A DNA stretch of 21,491 nucleotides, taken from assembly GCA_934196725.1 (NCBI GenBank), contig CAKPWR010000046.1, positions 1 to 21,491 of the forward strand, written 5' to 3'. Position numbers and translations under genes: made by a program. Below are positions 8,277 to 14,816 of the stretch, piece after piece. Source of the DNA: an uncultured Prevotella sp. GTDB lineage: Bacteria; Bacteroidota; Bacteroidia; Bacteroidales; Bacteroidaceae. The notes below the pieces were generated by a model. That model had not been told where the DNA came from, did no database searches, and was given only the letters and a program-made list of their open reading frames with translations. Numbering within the stretch: position 1 is the stretch's first letter; each line of letters starts with the position of its first letter.

Positions 8277-9041
8277 TTAGAATTGATAAGAATATCCTAT
8301 GCCTAAAACATGAATATCGAGGTCATCATCGTCGTTATGGCGCAGGTCCTGATAACGATAATAAAGCTTCAGCTTGTGATGCTTATTAATAGAATAATTG
8401 GTACCCAGCGTGTAACGGGTCTTCTGAAGTCCGTCCTCGCCATGAAACAACTCTACGCTTCCGAAAGGTGTGAACGGCGTATGCTTCAGACGATAATTCA
8501 TCTGGAAGCGTGAGCGCAAGAGGTGTTGGCTCTTGCTCTTCACATCTTCCCACTCCTCCGTATCGGTATCATACTTCTTGTCTTTTGCCTTGGAGCGATA
8601 GGTATATTGATACATCTCTCTCAATGACACTCCCAGGTTGCCGAAGCTGTAACTGCCCGTTACTCCGAAACTGAATCGGTGGCGGGGCCACCAATAGGAA
8701 GGAGTTATCTTGTTGACTGTTCCGTCTTTATGATAGGTTTGGGTTCCTCCGCGATGGTCGTAAAGCAGGTTGTAACCTGCGGAGAACTTCAAGTATTTAT
8801 TGAGCTTGTAGTCGGTAGCGATGCCCAGATGATAGCGGTCCATCTCTTTAGAATCGTTTCGGGTTCTGGCTCCTATCTCGCCCTCTAAAGTCCAATTTTT
8901 ATTGAGTTTCTTCTCTATGCCGGCATCCATCCAGATGCCGAAGTCTGCGGAGTTCTGCGCTTTCAGCTGCTGCGCATTTCCCATCAGAAATACCAGCAGA
9001 AAGATGGTTGCAATTTTCTTTATCTGTAGTTCCATAATCAT
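8277..9041 (-). CDS. DUF2490-type outer-membrane beta-barrel protein
   Basis: This is a 254-residue exported protein. A signal peptide covers residues 1-29 (IKKIATIFLLVFLMGNAQQLKAQ, cleaved near KAQ/NS). The rest alternates polar and aromatic residues in beta-strand fashion and ends in YSYQF, the aromatic C-terminal signature of outer-membrane barrels. The opening FGIWMDAGIEKKLNKNWTLEGEIGARTRN and the end DIHVLGIGYSYQF are the usual pattern of the DUF2490 family, whose function is not known to me. Its acidic turn DLRHNDDDDLD near the C-terminus may bind cations. It sits between DUF4956 and the histidine kinase, so it may be the outer-membrane part of the same system. Met3 (MELQIKK) is an alternative start. 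Confidence 0.8.
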   Translation of the reverse strand: MIMELQIKKIATIFLLVFLMGNAQQLKAQNSADFGIWMDAGIEKKLNKNWTLEGEIGARTRNDSKEMDRYHLGIATDYKLNKYLKFSAGYNLLYDHRGGTQTYHKDGTVNKITPSYWWPRHRFSFGVTGSYSFGNLGVSLREMYQYTYRSKAKDKKYDTDTEEWEDVKSKSQHLLRSRFQMNYRLKHTPFTPFGSVELFHGEDGLQKTRYTLGTNYSINKHHKLKLYYRYQDLRHNDDDDLDIHVLGIGYSYQF

Positions 9042-9070
9042 TCTTTTTATTTATTAAAGACTCTCTTCTC

Positions 9071-9119
9071 TTGAAGGATTTTCTTGAAGGATTCTCTTGA
9101 AGGATTTTCCTGAAGGATT
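9071..9119. repeat. Four 13-bp direct repeats with TTGAAGGATT core
   Basis: The 10-mer TTGAAGGATT occurs at 9071, 9084 and 9097 and with one change (CTGAAGGATT) at 9110, separated each time by three pyrimidines, a strict 13-bp period. The array fills most of the 82-base gap between the DUF4956 stop and the DUF2490 start. On the transcribed (minus) strand each unit contains AATCCTTCAAG. It could be a slippage-grown spacer or a set of binding sites. Confidence 0.85.
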
Positions 9120-9123
9120 TTCT

Positions 9124-9762
9124 TTAAAGATACTCTTCCTGATGCAGTTTCAGCTGCGAATCGATGGTGCTCACTTCATCTGAATCATAATAGATTTTGA
9201 TGACGCTCATGTCGCGCAGAAAATCGATTCCGCCTATTTCTATCTTCACGATGTCGAGCCCGGTTCGCTCCTTCAAATCGGCAAGGAGTTCGGCACGGCG
9301 ATCGGGCTTGATGAGTTCGATGCGGTCGTACTGCACCAGTTTCATCGCCATGCTTCCCTTCACCTTGATGTTCTCGAAGAGGAGGGTCATGAGGATGAAG
9401 AGCAGATTGACAGCCGACAGCTCCACCCAACTGAGATTTGCCGACAGCCCGTTGATTACCGACATGGCGATGATCATGAAGAGATAAGTCATCTCTCTTA
9501 CGGGCATCGACTCCGTGCGATAGCGAATGATGCCGAAGATGGCAAAGAGTCCGAGTGCGAATTCTATCCTGATTTTAGCTCCACCCAGCAGGTTGATGAG
9601 GAAGAACACGCTGATGCCGATGAGCATGAAGGTGAAATAGTATTCACGACGGCGGCTCTTCGGGAAATAAAGCCAATGGGTGATGAGCCAAACGGCTGCG
9701 GTATTGAAGACAAATCTCCATAGCATCGGCAGGAAATCTGCAAAATTGAATATCTGGTTCAT
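9124..9762 (-). CDS. DUF4956 integral membrane protein
   Basis: A 212-residue inner-membrane protein with about four to five helices in residues 15-130, followed by a cytoplasmic tail. The segment GLFAIFGIIRYRTES (71-85), with its arginines inside an otherwise hydrophobic run, is the hallmark I associate with DUF4956. Residues 145-212 look like a small alpha/beta (ferredoxin-like) domain: RAELLADLKERTGLDIVKIEIG then VIKIYYDSDE. In many bacteria DUF4956 genes sit next to VTC-domain genes, and that is the arrangement here (VTC gene 94 bases upstream). By analogy with the yeast VTC complex, the membrane protein could serve as anchor or channel for the polymer, but that is inference. Confidence 0.85.
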   Translation of the reverse strand: MNQIFNFADFLPMLWRFVFNTAAVWLITHWLYFPKSRRREYYFTFMLIGISVFFLINLLGGAKIRIEFALGLFAIFGIIRYRTESMPVREMTYLFMIIAMSVINGLSANLSWVELSAVNLLFILMTLLFENIKVKGSMAMKLVQYDRIELIKPDRRAELLADLKERTGLDIVKIEIGGIDFLRDMSVIKIYYDSDEVSTIDSQLKLHQEEYL

Positions 9763-9856
9763 TATTGTCTATTGGGATGATTATAATAAAAAATAGTCTG
9801 CTTGGAATTATGCTTGAAGCTAAAGAAAGATAACTTCAAGAATCTTTTAGAAACCG

Positions 9857-10588
9857 TTATGAAATCTTCTTGAGCTGCTGCAATCTCGGCTTCATGCGAT
9901 TGGTGCGGAGCGAAGGATTGGTCAAAGCCTCTCCTATGCAATACTTGCTGAATCCGCAGGGATGGATTCTCAAATCCCTGAGCAAAGGAAGAATGGGCGA
10001 TGGCAGAAGACCGTCGCGCTTCAGTTCGATGATGGCAAGTTGAGGAAGAGAGCATTTCAAGCCTGTGGTGAGATTCTGAAACGAGAGGTCGGTATCGATG
10101 GTAAGTCGCTCGGTCTTCGCCTTGTTCACCAGCGTGATGCGATGGAAACTATTCTCTATCTTCTGCTCCAGAAGCTGCGGATCGAAATGCAGGTTCTGCT
10201 TCAGGAATTCCTGAGCCGAAGCATCATCTGCCGAAATACGGCTCTTATAGGTCTTGCCATGATTGTCTTTGGTCTTTACTTCCAGGAAACTCAGATGGCT
10301 GTCCACGTAAGAGCGAACACGCACCTTCTGCCTGCCCGCATGTCCATCATGATGGGCGTTGTAGAAGGCATAGTCTTCAGAATCGTAATAGATGGTGGCG
10401 TAGCTCATGTTGCGCTTGCCGTCTATCTCCTGCACCCGATATTCATCGCCTGCCATCTGCAGGAGCTGCATCAGCTTATCGATGGAAGTAACAAACTTGG
10501 TGTCGGTTCGATTCATCAGTTTGATTCCACCCATCTCGCTCAGCGAGATGGGCTGGAACTTTGAAATTAACGCATTCATTGTCATCAT
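9857..10588 (-). CDS. VTC-domain (polyphosphate polymerase-like) protein
   Basis: This 243-residue soluble protein shows the landmarks of the VTC/triphosphate-tunnel fold in order: RTDTKFV (27-33), TIYYDSEDYAFYNAHH (65-80), GRQKVRVRSY (85-94), FLEVKTKD (101-108) with following K115 and R117, L-x-ID (162-165), IIELKRDG (186-193) and SKYCIG (214-219, compare SKF-x-x-G of Vtc4). These basic and acidic residues line the tunnel that binds triphosphate and metal in characterised members, and the set appears complete, so catalysis is plausible. Known eukaryotic homologues make polyphosphate from ATP; the bacterial product in this gene context is not established to my knowledge. There is no signal peptide, so it acts in the cytoplasm, presumably against the DUF4956 protein. 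A possible internal -7 box (TAAGTTTG, minus strand, 10636-10643) lies 48 bases upstream. Starts at Met1, Met2 or Met4 are all possible. Confidence 0.88.
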   Translation of the reverse strand: MMTMNALISKFQPISLSEMGGIKLMNRTDTKFVTSIDKLMQLLQMAGDEYRVQEIDGKRNMSYATIYYDSEDYAFYNAHHDGHAGRQKVRVRSYVDSHLSFLEVKTKDNHGKTYKSRISADDASAQEFLKQNLHFDPQLLEQKIENSFHRITLVNKAKTERLTIDTDLSFQNLTTGLKCSLPQLAIIELKRDGLLPSPILPLLRDLRIHPCGFSKYCIGEALTNPSLRTNRMKPRLQQLKKIS

Positions 10589-10675
10589 TTAAACGTGATT
10601 AGTTGTTTCACGAATACTCTCTTAACTATATACAACAAACTTACAAGTATGAAAATTCATGCTCTACTATCGGAG

Positions 10676-12613
10676 TTAATGCCAGCCTCCTCCAGGCTGT
10701 CCTCCGCCTCCAGGACCTCCTCCGTTTCCGCCAGGCTGACCACCTCCGGGCTGCATGCCTCCACCGCCCATGCCACCGTTAAAATTGCTGGTGGTAACCA
10801 TCTGCGAGAGGGTCAACGTAGCTAAAGAGGAGCCACCGCTTACCGTGGCATCTGTAACGTAGCCACAGAAATCATCGCCACCACTCACGGTAGCTCCAGA
10901 AGAGAAGATATAAGAGTTTCCTTTCGTCATCTTGGGTGAACTTACCAGAAGGGTGTAGCCCTGCTGGGTGTAGTCGCGAGGCACCTTGAAGGCAAGGATG
11001 TTGCTGCCACTATCGTCAGCCACCGTGATGTACTGTCCGTTCTGAATACTGCTGCCTCCGAGGATGGCAACAGGCTGAGTGGTTACACTCGTGGTTGGGG
11101 TTGATGTGGTTCCACCTATTCCTATCAGGGTTCCGCCCGTAACCGTGAAGGTGTTCTGGTCGCAATCGAAGCCTTCCTCCGGCTGAGTGGTTCCACAGGC
11201 AATCACTACTCCACCCGATACGGTAAGCGTAGAGTTGCTGTCGATGCCATCGTTATTGGTTCCCATGGCAAAGACGTTGCCGCCGCTGATGGTCATCGCC
11301 TTCGATGAGTTGATGGCGTCGTCGTAGCAATAAACCATGATGTTTCCGCCCGAAATATTCATCGTAGATTTGCTCTCAATGCCTTCGGAACCTTCGCCTC
11401 CGGTGCAGCGAACCATGATGGTTCCGCCATTCAGATGCATGGCTCCATCGCTCTTGATTCCTTTAGGAGAGGTATCAAGACGACCATAGGTGAATTGCTT
11501 GCCGGTGGTAATCACCCTGATGGTTCCACCGTTCACGGTGAGGGTCTGGTCGCAGCTGATGCCCTTGCCGCCAGCACCCGTGCTCTTACAATAGAGGGCG
11601 CCGCCGTTCATCACGAAGATGCTGTCGGTCTTTACGCCTGCACATCCGCTCACATCCTGTTCATCAGAATCATATTCGCCCGTTCCGGTAGTGATGGCTG
11701 TGGTTCGCCCGCCATCAATCTGCACCAGTCCGTCGCTGCTCAATCCCTTGCTGGCAGCAGCGGATGTTTCCACGTTGATGACTCCACCTTTTATATAAAG
11801 GGCATCATTACCCTTGATGGCGTTTCCGGCTGTGGCCTTTACGTAGATATTGTTGCCCGGACGGAAGAGCACGTAGTCATCGCTCCGGATGCCCGCCTTA
11901 CAGTTGGCATAAACGCTGAGCGAGCCCTTGCCCGAGAAGAGCATCTTGCCTTCGCTGAAGAAGCAGGCCTTCATGTCTTCATCATCCGTGGCATCGCCGT
12001 ACTTTGTGCCGTCGGTAAGGGTATTTTCCGTACCGTCTGCCAGGACGATGTAGCCTCGTTTCTTGCTCTGGATGTTGATGGCGGCTCCATCTGGATTGGT
12101 GATGCTCACGCCATTCAGATTGAGTTCAAACTTATTGTCGCTATAAATCTTGAGGAAACCGTTGGTGGTGGTTCCGCTCACGTTGTAGAATACTTTCTTG
12201 GCTGAAGATTTCACGATGACGTCAGCCCCATTGATGGTAACCGTTACGCCATCCACACTTCCCGAGGTGGAAGCCGAAGAACCATTGAAGGCAATATCAA
12301 CTTCGTTTTTGAAGCTGTTGTTTTCGATGAAGTCCTCCGCCTCATCGCCTTCCGTGGGTATGGTTTCCGATTCGCCGAGCGCCGTCTTATCGATGGCAAT
12401 ATCGAAGCCGGTCAGGTCGCTGAGCGAACTATTATAAGTGGTAGCAGAGCCCGAGCTCCCGCTATCAGAGTTCTCATTCCCCGAGTTCCCGTTTTCATTT
12501 CCGTTTCCCTGGTCAAAGAAATCGAGATCAGAACCTGAAGAACATCCGATGGTCAGCGTTGTGGCGAGAATCATCATCGCCATCATCCGTGAAAATACAA
12601 ATATTCGTTTCAT
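10676..12613 (-). CDS. Cthe_2159-type beta-helix carbohydrate-binding lipoprotein
   Basis: A 645-residue surface or periplasmic lipoprotein: signal peptide with lipobox TIGC (Cys24), then an Asn/Gly/Ser linker (about 35-55). The bulk is a right-handed beta-helix of roughly 20-residue rungs of the form GI-x-SD..L.I.GG.I.V, for example GIKSDGAMHLNGGTIMV, GIESKSTMNISGGNIMV and GIDSNSTLTVSGGVVI. This pattern is that of the Cthe_2159 carbohydrate-binding family (PF14262), whose founder binds acidic pectic polymers with calcium; the acidic residues at the rung turns fit metal binding. The last 36 residues are Gly/Pro/Gln-rich (GGGMQPGGGQPGGNGGG..). It is the first gene behind a good promoter and heads the six-gene unit with the VTC and DUF4956 genes. 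In comparable loci the partner is often a CotH-like kinase; none is present here. Confidence 0.85.
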   Translation of the reverse strand: MKRIFVFSRMMAMMILATTLTIGCSSGSDLDFFDQGNGNENGNSGNENSDSGSSGSATTYNSSLSDLTGFDIAIDKTALGESETIPTEGDEAEDFIENNSFKNEVDIAFNGSSASTSGSVDGVTVTINGADVIVKSSAKKVFYNVSGTTTNGFLKIYSDNKFELNLNGVSITNPDGAAINIQSKKRGYIVLADGTENTLTDGTKYGDATDDEDMKACFFSEGKMLFSGKGSLSVYANCKAGIRSDDYVLFRPGNNIYVKATAGNAIKGNDALYIKGGVINVETSAAASKGLSSDGLVQIDGGRTTAITTGTGEYDSDEQDVSGCAGVKTDSIFVMNGGALYCKSTGAGGKGISCDQTLTVNGGTIRVITTGKQFTYGRLDTSPKGIKSDGAMHLNGGTIMVRCTGGEGSEGIESKSTMNISGGNIMVYCYDDAINSSKAMTISGGNVFAMGTNNDGIDSNSTLTVSGGVVIACGTTQPEEGFDCDQNTFTVTGGTLIGIGGTTSTPTTSVTTQPVAILGGSSIQNGQYITVADDSGSNILAFKVPRDYTQQGYTLLVSSPKMTKGNSYIFSSGATVSGGDDFCGYVTDATVSGGSSLATLTLSQMVTTSNFNGGMGGGGMQPGGGQPGGNGGGPGGGGQPGGGWH

Positions 12614-12666
12614 AAGTCAATCGTTTTAAATTCCGACATCAGCCGTTCATTTTTTTAATTCTGCTG

Positions 12667-12697
12667 CAAAGGTAATACAAAGCTGTTACACCCGCAA
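12667..12697 (-). promoter_or_regulatory. Promoter of the beta-helix/VTC/two-component operon
   Basis: On the minus strand: TTG at 12697-12695, 20 bases, then TACCTTTG at 12674-12667, an excellent Bacteroidetes -33/-7 pair, 53 bases before the ATG at 12613. No equally good promoter is visible in the gaps between the six downstream genes. Confidence 0.7.
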
Positions 12698-12756
12698 CTT
12701 TATTCAACGAACGCCCCGATTGTTTCAACGAAACGAAAAGACTTGCTTTCAGATAA

Positions 12757-12784
12757 CAAAAAAGGTACGCCAAATAGCGTACCT
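12757..12784 (-). terminator. Rho-independent terminator after the HxlR gene
   Basis: An 8-bp perfect stem (AGGTACGC / GCGTACCT at 12763-12770 and 12777-12784) with a 6-base loop is followed on the minus strand by six T. It lies 57 bases past the HxlR stop and insulates the operon to the left from read-through. Confidence 0.8.
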
Positions 12785-12840
12785 ATACCTTTTATATAAG
12801 AGTTTTCTTTATTACCAGATGGATGACAAAACCACCTTTA

Positions 12841-13206
12841 TTATACCGCTTTAGCTCTATCCTTCAAAATCGCAGCCATGTTATCGCTCGCCCATCCTAT
12901 CAGACTATTCATGATAGGAATCAGGGATTCTGCACGAGGGGTAAGCGAATACTCCACTCTTGGCGGAACCTCGGCATACACCTTTCTGTTAACGTAGCCA
13001 TCCGCCTCCAGGGTCTTCAAGGTGCTGGTAAGCATCTTCTGCGAAATATCGGGGATGAGCCTGCGGAGGGCGTTGAAGCGGAGCGGCTCCTCCTTGTGGA
13101 TATTCAGCGTATAAATAACGAGCAACGACCACTTGTCGCTAATGCGTGCCAGCACATTACGAATCGGACAATCCTGGAAAACCATTTCCTTTATCATTCT
13201 TGCCAT
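12841..13206 (-). CDS. HxlR-family winged-helix transcriptional regulator
   Basis: A 121-residue MarR-like regulator of the HxlR family. The family opening is clear: DCPIRNVLARISDKWSLLVIYTL at residues 12-34, then the recognition region RFNALRRLIPDISQKMLTSTLKTLEADGYVNRKVY and the wing with PPRVEYSLTPRAESL. Cys13, just before the first helix, is at the place where redox- or electrophile-sensing members (YodB, HypR, QorR) carry their reactive cysteine, so thiol-based sensing is possible. The gene is divergent from the cupin at 13492 with both promoters inside the 285-base gap, the usual layout for a regulator and its target. A terminator follows it. Confidence 0.92.
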   Translation of the reverse strand: MARMIKEMVFQDCPIRNVLARISDKWSLLVIYTLNIHKEEPLRFNALRRLIPDISQKMLTSTLKTLEADGYVNRKVYAEVPPRVEYSLTPRAESLIPIMNSLIGWASDNMAAILKDRAKAV

Positions 13207-13290
13207 AATCTTTATTCTTACCTTATTAATAATCTACTTTTTCTTTTCCATTTCTATCGCAATAACTATCGTATTATCTGCAATAGGCTA

Positions 13291-13322
13291 CAAAAGTAAC
13301 TAATATCCCCAAAGAAACCAAA
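13291..13322 (-). promoter_or_regulatory. Promoter of the HxlR gene
   Basis: On the minus strand: TTTG at 13322-13319, exactly 20 bases, then TACTTTTG at 13298-13291, a full match to the Bacteroidetes consensus. The leader to the ATG is about 85 bases. Just beyond the -33 box, AAGTTAA occurs twice at 13329 and 13339, 10 bp apart (one helical turn), a possible operator between the two divergent promoters. Confidence 0.7.
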
Positions 13323-13418
13323 CATTCAAAGTTAATCTAAGTTAACGCTTGTTTTTTCTTCCTCCCATTCCATCACAATAGTTACCTTCAGGAAACTATC
13401 CCACCCCAAAGTGCCTTC

Positions 13419-13449
13419 TTGTGGGAACGGATTTTTTGCAGTACCTTTG
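13419..13449 (+). promoter_or_regulatory. Promoter of the cupin gene
   Basis: TTG at 13419-13421, a 20-base spacer, and TACCTTTG at 13442-13449 give a clear Bacteroidetes promoter, with the ATG at 13492. It points away from the HxlR promoter, about 100 bases off. Confidence 0.7.
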
Positions 13450-13491
13450 CATCGCAATTCAGAAATATAAACATTTAAATAATAGAACAAG

Positions 13492-13941
13492 ATGAAAGAA
13501 ACAAAGACTATCGCAAAGGCTGCCAACTTTACAGCCGTTGATTTTGGTAAGATGAATGTAATCAAGGATTACACCTTGCAGTTGGGTCCTGAGATTAAGA
13601 TTCCAGGAAAGGTATTCGGAGGTCAGAGCGTGAACGCTACTGGTGGCGAGTTCTCATTCCAGAGCTTTGCTCCTGGCACAGAGACTGGCTTCCTCCATAC
13701 TCACAAGAACCACGAGGAGCTGTATTTCTTCCTGAGTGGCAAGGGCGAGTTCCAGGTTGACGGCGAGGTATTCCCTATTCAGGAGGGCAGCGTGGTAAGA
13801 GTGGCTCCTGCCGGCAAGCGCTCTGTTCGCAACAATGGTGCTGAGCCTCTGCTGATGCTCTGCGTGCAGTATCGTGGCGAAACCTTTACTGCCAAAGATG
13901 CTACCGATGGCGTTATTCTGAACGAAAAGGTAGAGTGGTAA
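13492..13941 (+). CDS. Small cupin-domain protein
   Basis: A single-domain cupin of 149 residues without signal peptide. Cupin motif 1 is at residues 66-85: GFLHTHKNHEELYFFLSGKG with H69, H71 and E75/E76 as metal ligands. Motif 2 is at 92-115, VFPIQEGSVVRVAPAGKRSVRNNG; the usual histidine after PxG is replaced (PAGKRSVRN), so only three metal ligands are evident and the catalytic metal may be absent or bound differently. Such proteins act as small isomerases, dioxygenases or binding proteins; substrate unknown. It is divergent from the HxlR gene, which probably controls it. Codon choice (CTG, GGC, GAG) suggests good expression. Confidence 0.88.
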   Translation: MKETKTIAKAANFTAVDFGKMNVIKDYTLQLGPEIKIPGKVFGGQSVNATGGEFSFQSFAPGTETGFLHTHKNHEELYFFLSGKGEFQVDGEVFPIQEGSVVRVAPAGKRSVRNNGAEPLLMLCVQYRGETFTAKDATDGVILNEKVEW

Positions 13942-13947
13942 TTGAAC

Positions 13948-13980
13948 ATCACGCCAGATAACGTGATCAGTTAGTTTTTT
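13948..13980 (+). terminator. Weak terminator-like hairpin after the cupin gene
   Basis: ATCACG and CGTGAT (13948-13953, 13962-13967) form a 6-bp stem, with six T at 13975-13980. A second foldable segment follows at 13989-14012: ATCGG/CCGAT outside, GGGA/TCCC inside, then GCTTTT. Either could terminate; neither is strong. Confidence 0.4.
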
Positions 13981-14052
13981 GGGAATCAATCGGTTTGGGA
14001 ATCTCCCCCGATGCTTTTAGGGAAAATCATACGCTGGTTTATGGTTTTCCCC

Positions 14053-14083
14053 TTGCTTTTTTCAGCTATTCTCTCTATCTTTG
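14053..14083 (+). promoter_or_regulatory. Promoter of the secreted His/Lys-rich protein
   Basis: TTG at 14053-14055, a 20-base spacer and TATCTTTG at 14076-14083 match the Bacteroidetes consensus, 49 bases before the ATG at 14133. Confidence 0.7.
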
Positions 14084-14132
14084 CACCAGAAATAAATAAA
14101 TGCAGTAATAACCCTTTAAAGAGAAGATAGTT

Positions 14133-14696
14133 ATGAAAAGAATGATTATGACATTGGTAGCAGCATGGATGATGATTATATCTATGAATGCTCAGAGACT
14201 GACAAATATTCAGGCAGAAGCTCGTTTTATCACAGACAAGATGGTGGTAGAACTGGGATTGAGCAACGTTCAGCGCAACAATCTCCTGAACATCAACTTC
14301 ACCTACCTGGACGGCATCCGAAGCTATCGTGACATCGATGCCTACGGCTGGCATTATCGCAACAAGCAGCTCAAGCGTATGATGACCGCCAGACAATGGA
14401 AGAAATTCAAGAACTCATACTATTTCTATCGCCCTATCGGCTGGGAGAATCATGTGTATGTTCACCATATTTACACCAAGTATCCAAAGCATAACTGGGG
14501 ACACGACAAGCGCCGCCCTCGCCCTGAGTGCAGCTACGGAAGACCAGGATGGCCAGGCGGAACCCATGTAACTTATGGACCAGGAAAGCCGAACAAGCAT
14601 CACAAGCATCACAAGCACGACAAGAAGTGGAAGCACGACAAGAAGAAGTGGAAGCACGATAGAGATTGGGATGATGATGACGATGATGATGATTGA
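14133..14696 (+). CDS. Small secreted protein with His/Lys-rich and poly-Asp C-terminus
   Basis: An exported 187-residue protein I cannot assign firmly. Signal peptide residues 1-20 (MKRMIMTLVAAWMMIISMNA, cleavage near NA/QR). Residues 28-100 look helical: ITDKMVVELGLSNVQRNNLLNINFTYLDG resembles the LTxxQ-like helices of Spy/CpxP-type periplasmic proteins, followed by KQLKRMMTARQWKKFKN. Residues 100-150 are aromatic and Pro/Gly-rich (ECSYGRPGWPGGTHVTYGPG). The tail turns strongly basic with repeats of HKHHKHDKKWKHDKKKW (156-176) and ends in eight Asp in a row encoded by GAT/GAC triplets. The His clusters suggest metal or polyanion binding in the periplasm; the function is unknown. It has its own promoter and is followed by a strong hairpin. 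Confidence 0.8.
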   Translation: MKRMIMTLVAAWMMIISMNAQRLTNIQAEARFITDKMVVELGLSNVQRNNLLNINFTYLDGIRSYRDIDAYGWHYRNKQLKRMMTARQWKKFKNSYYFYRPIGWENHVYVHHIYTKYPKHNWGHDKRRPRPECSYGRPGWPGGTHVTYGPGKPNKHHKHHKHDKKWKHDKKKWKHDRDWDDDDDDDD

Positions 14697-14739
14697 GTTA
14701 ATGACTGGGATTAAGACAAACATTCGATGATAAAACAGA

Positions 14740-14779
14740 AGAAATCCAAGCTAGAGATGATTCTCCAGCTTGGATTTCT
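14740..14779. terminator. Bidirectional terminator hairpin in a convergent gap
   Basis: A perfect 13-bp inverted repeat (AGAAATCCAAGCT at 14740-14752, its complement at 14767-14779) is extended inward by GAGA/TCTC after one mismatch, leaving the 4-base loop TGAT. It lies between the end of the secreted-protein gene (+) and the end of the DXS-like gene (-). U-tracts are modest on both strands. Confidence 0.75.
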
Positions 14780-14816
14780 CGTTAAATAAAAACTAACTAT
14801 GCCGTCTAACTAATAA

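Noticed and set aside
9762..10055. Minus-strand 97-codon open frame in the VTC region
   Set aside because: It overlaps the C-terminal part of the VTC gene in another frame, and the VTC frame has all the family motifs.
11435..12205. 256-codon plus-strand open frame opposite the beta-helix lipoprotein
   Set aside because: It arises from the regular codon pattern of the repeat rungs on the other strand and shows no independent features.
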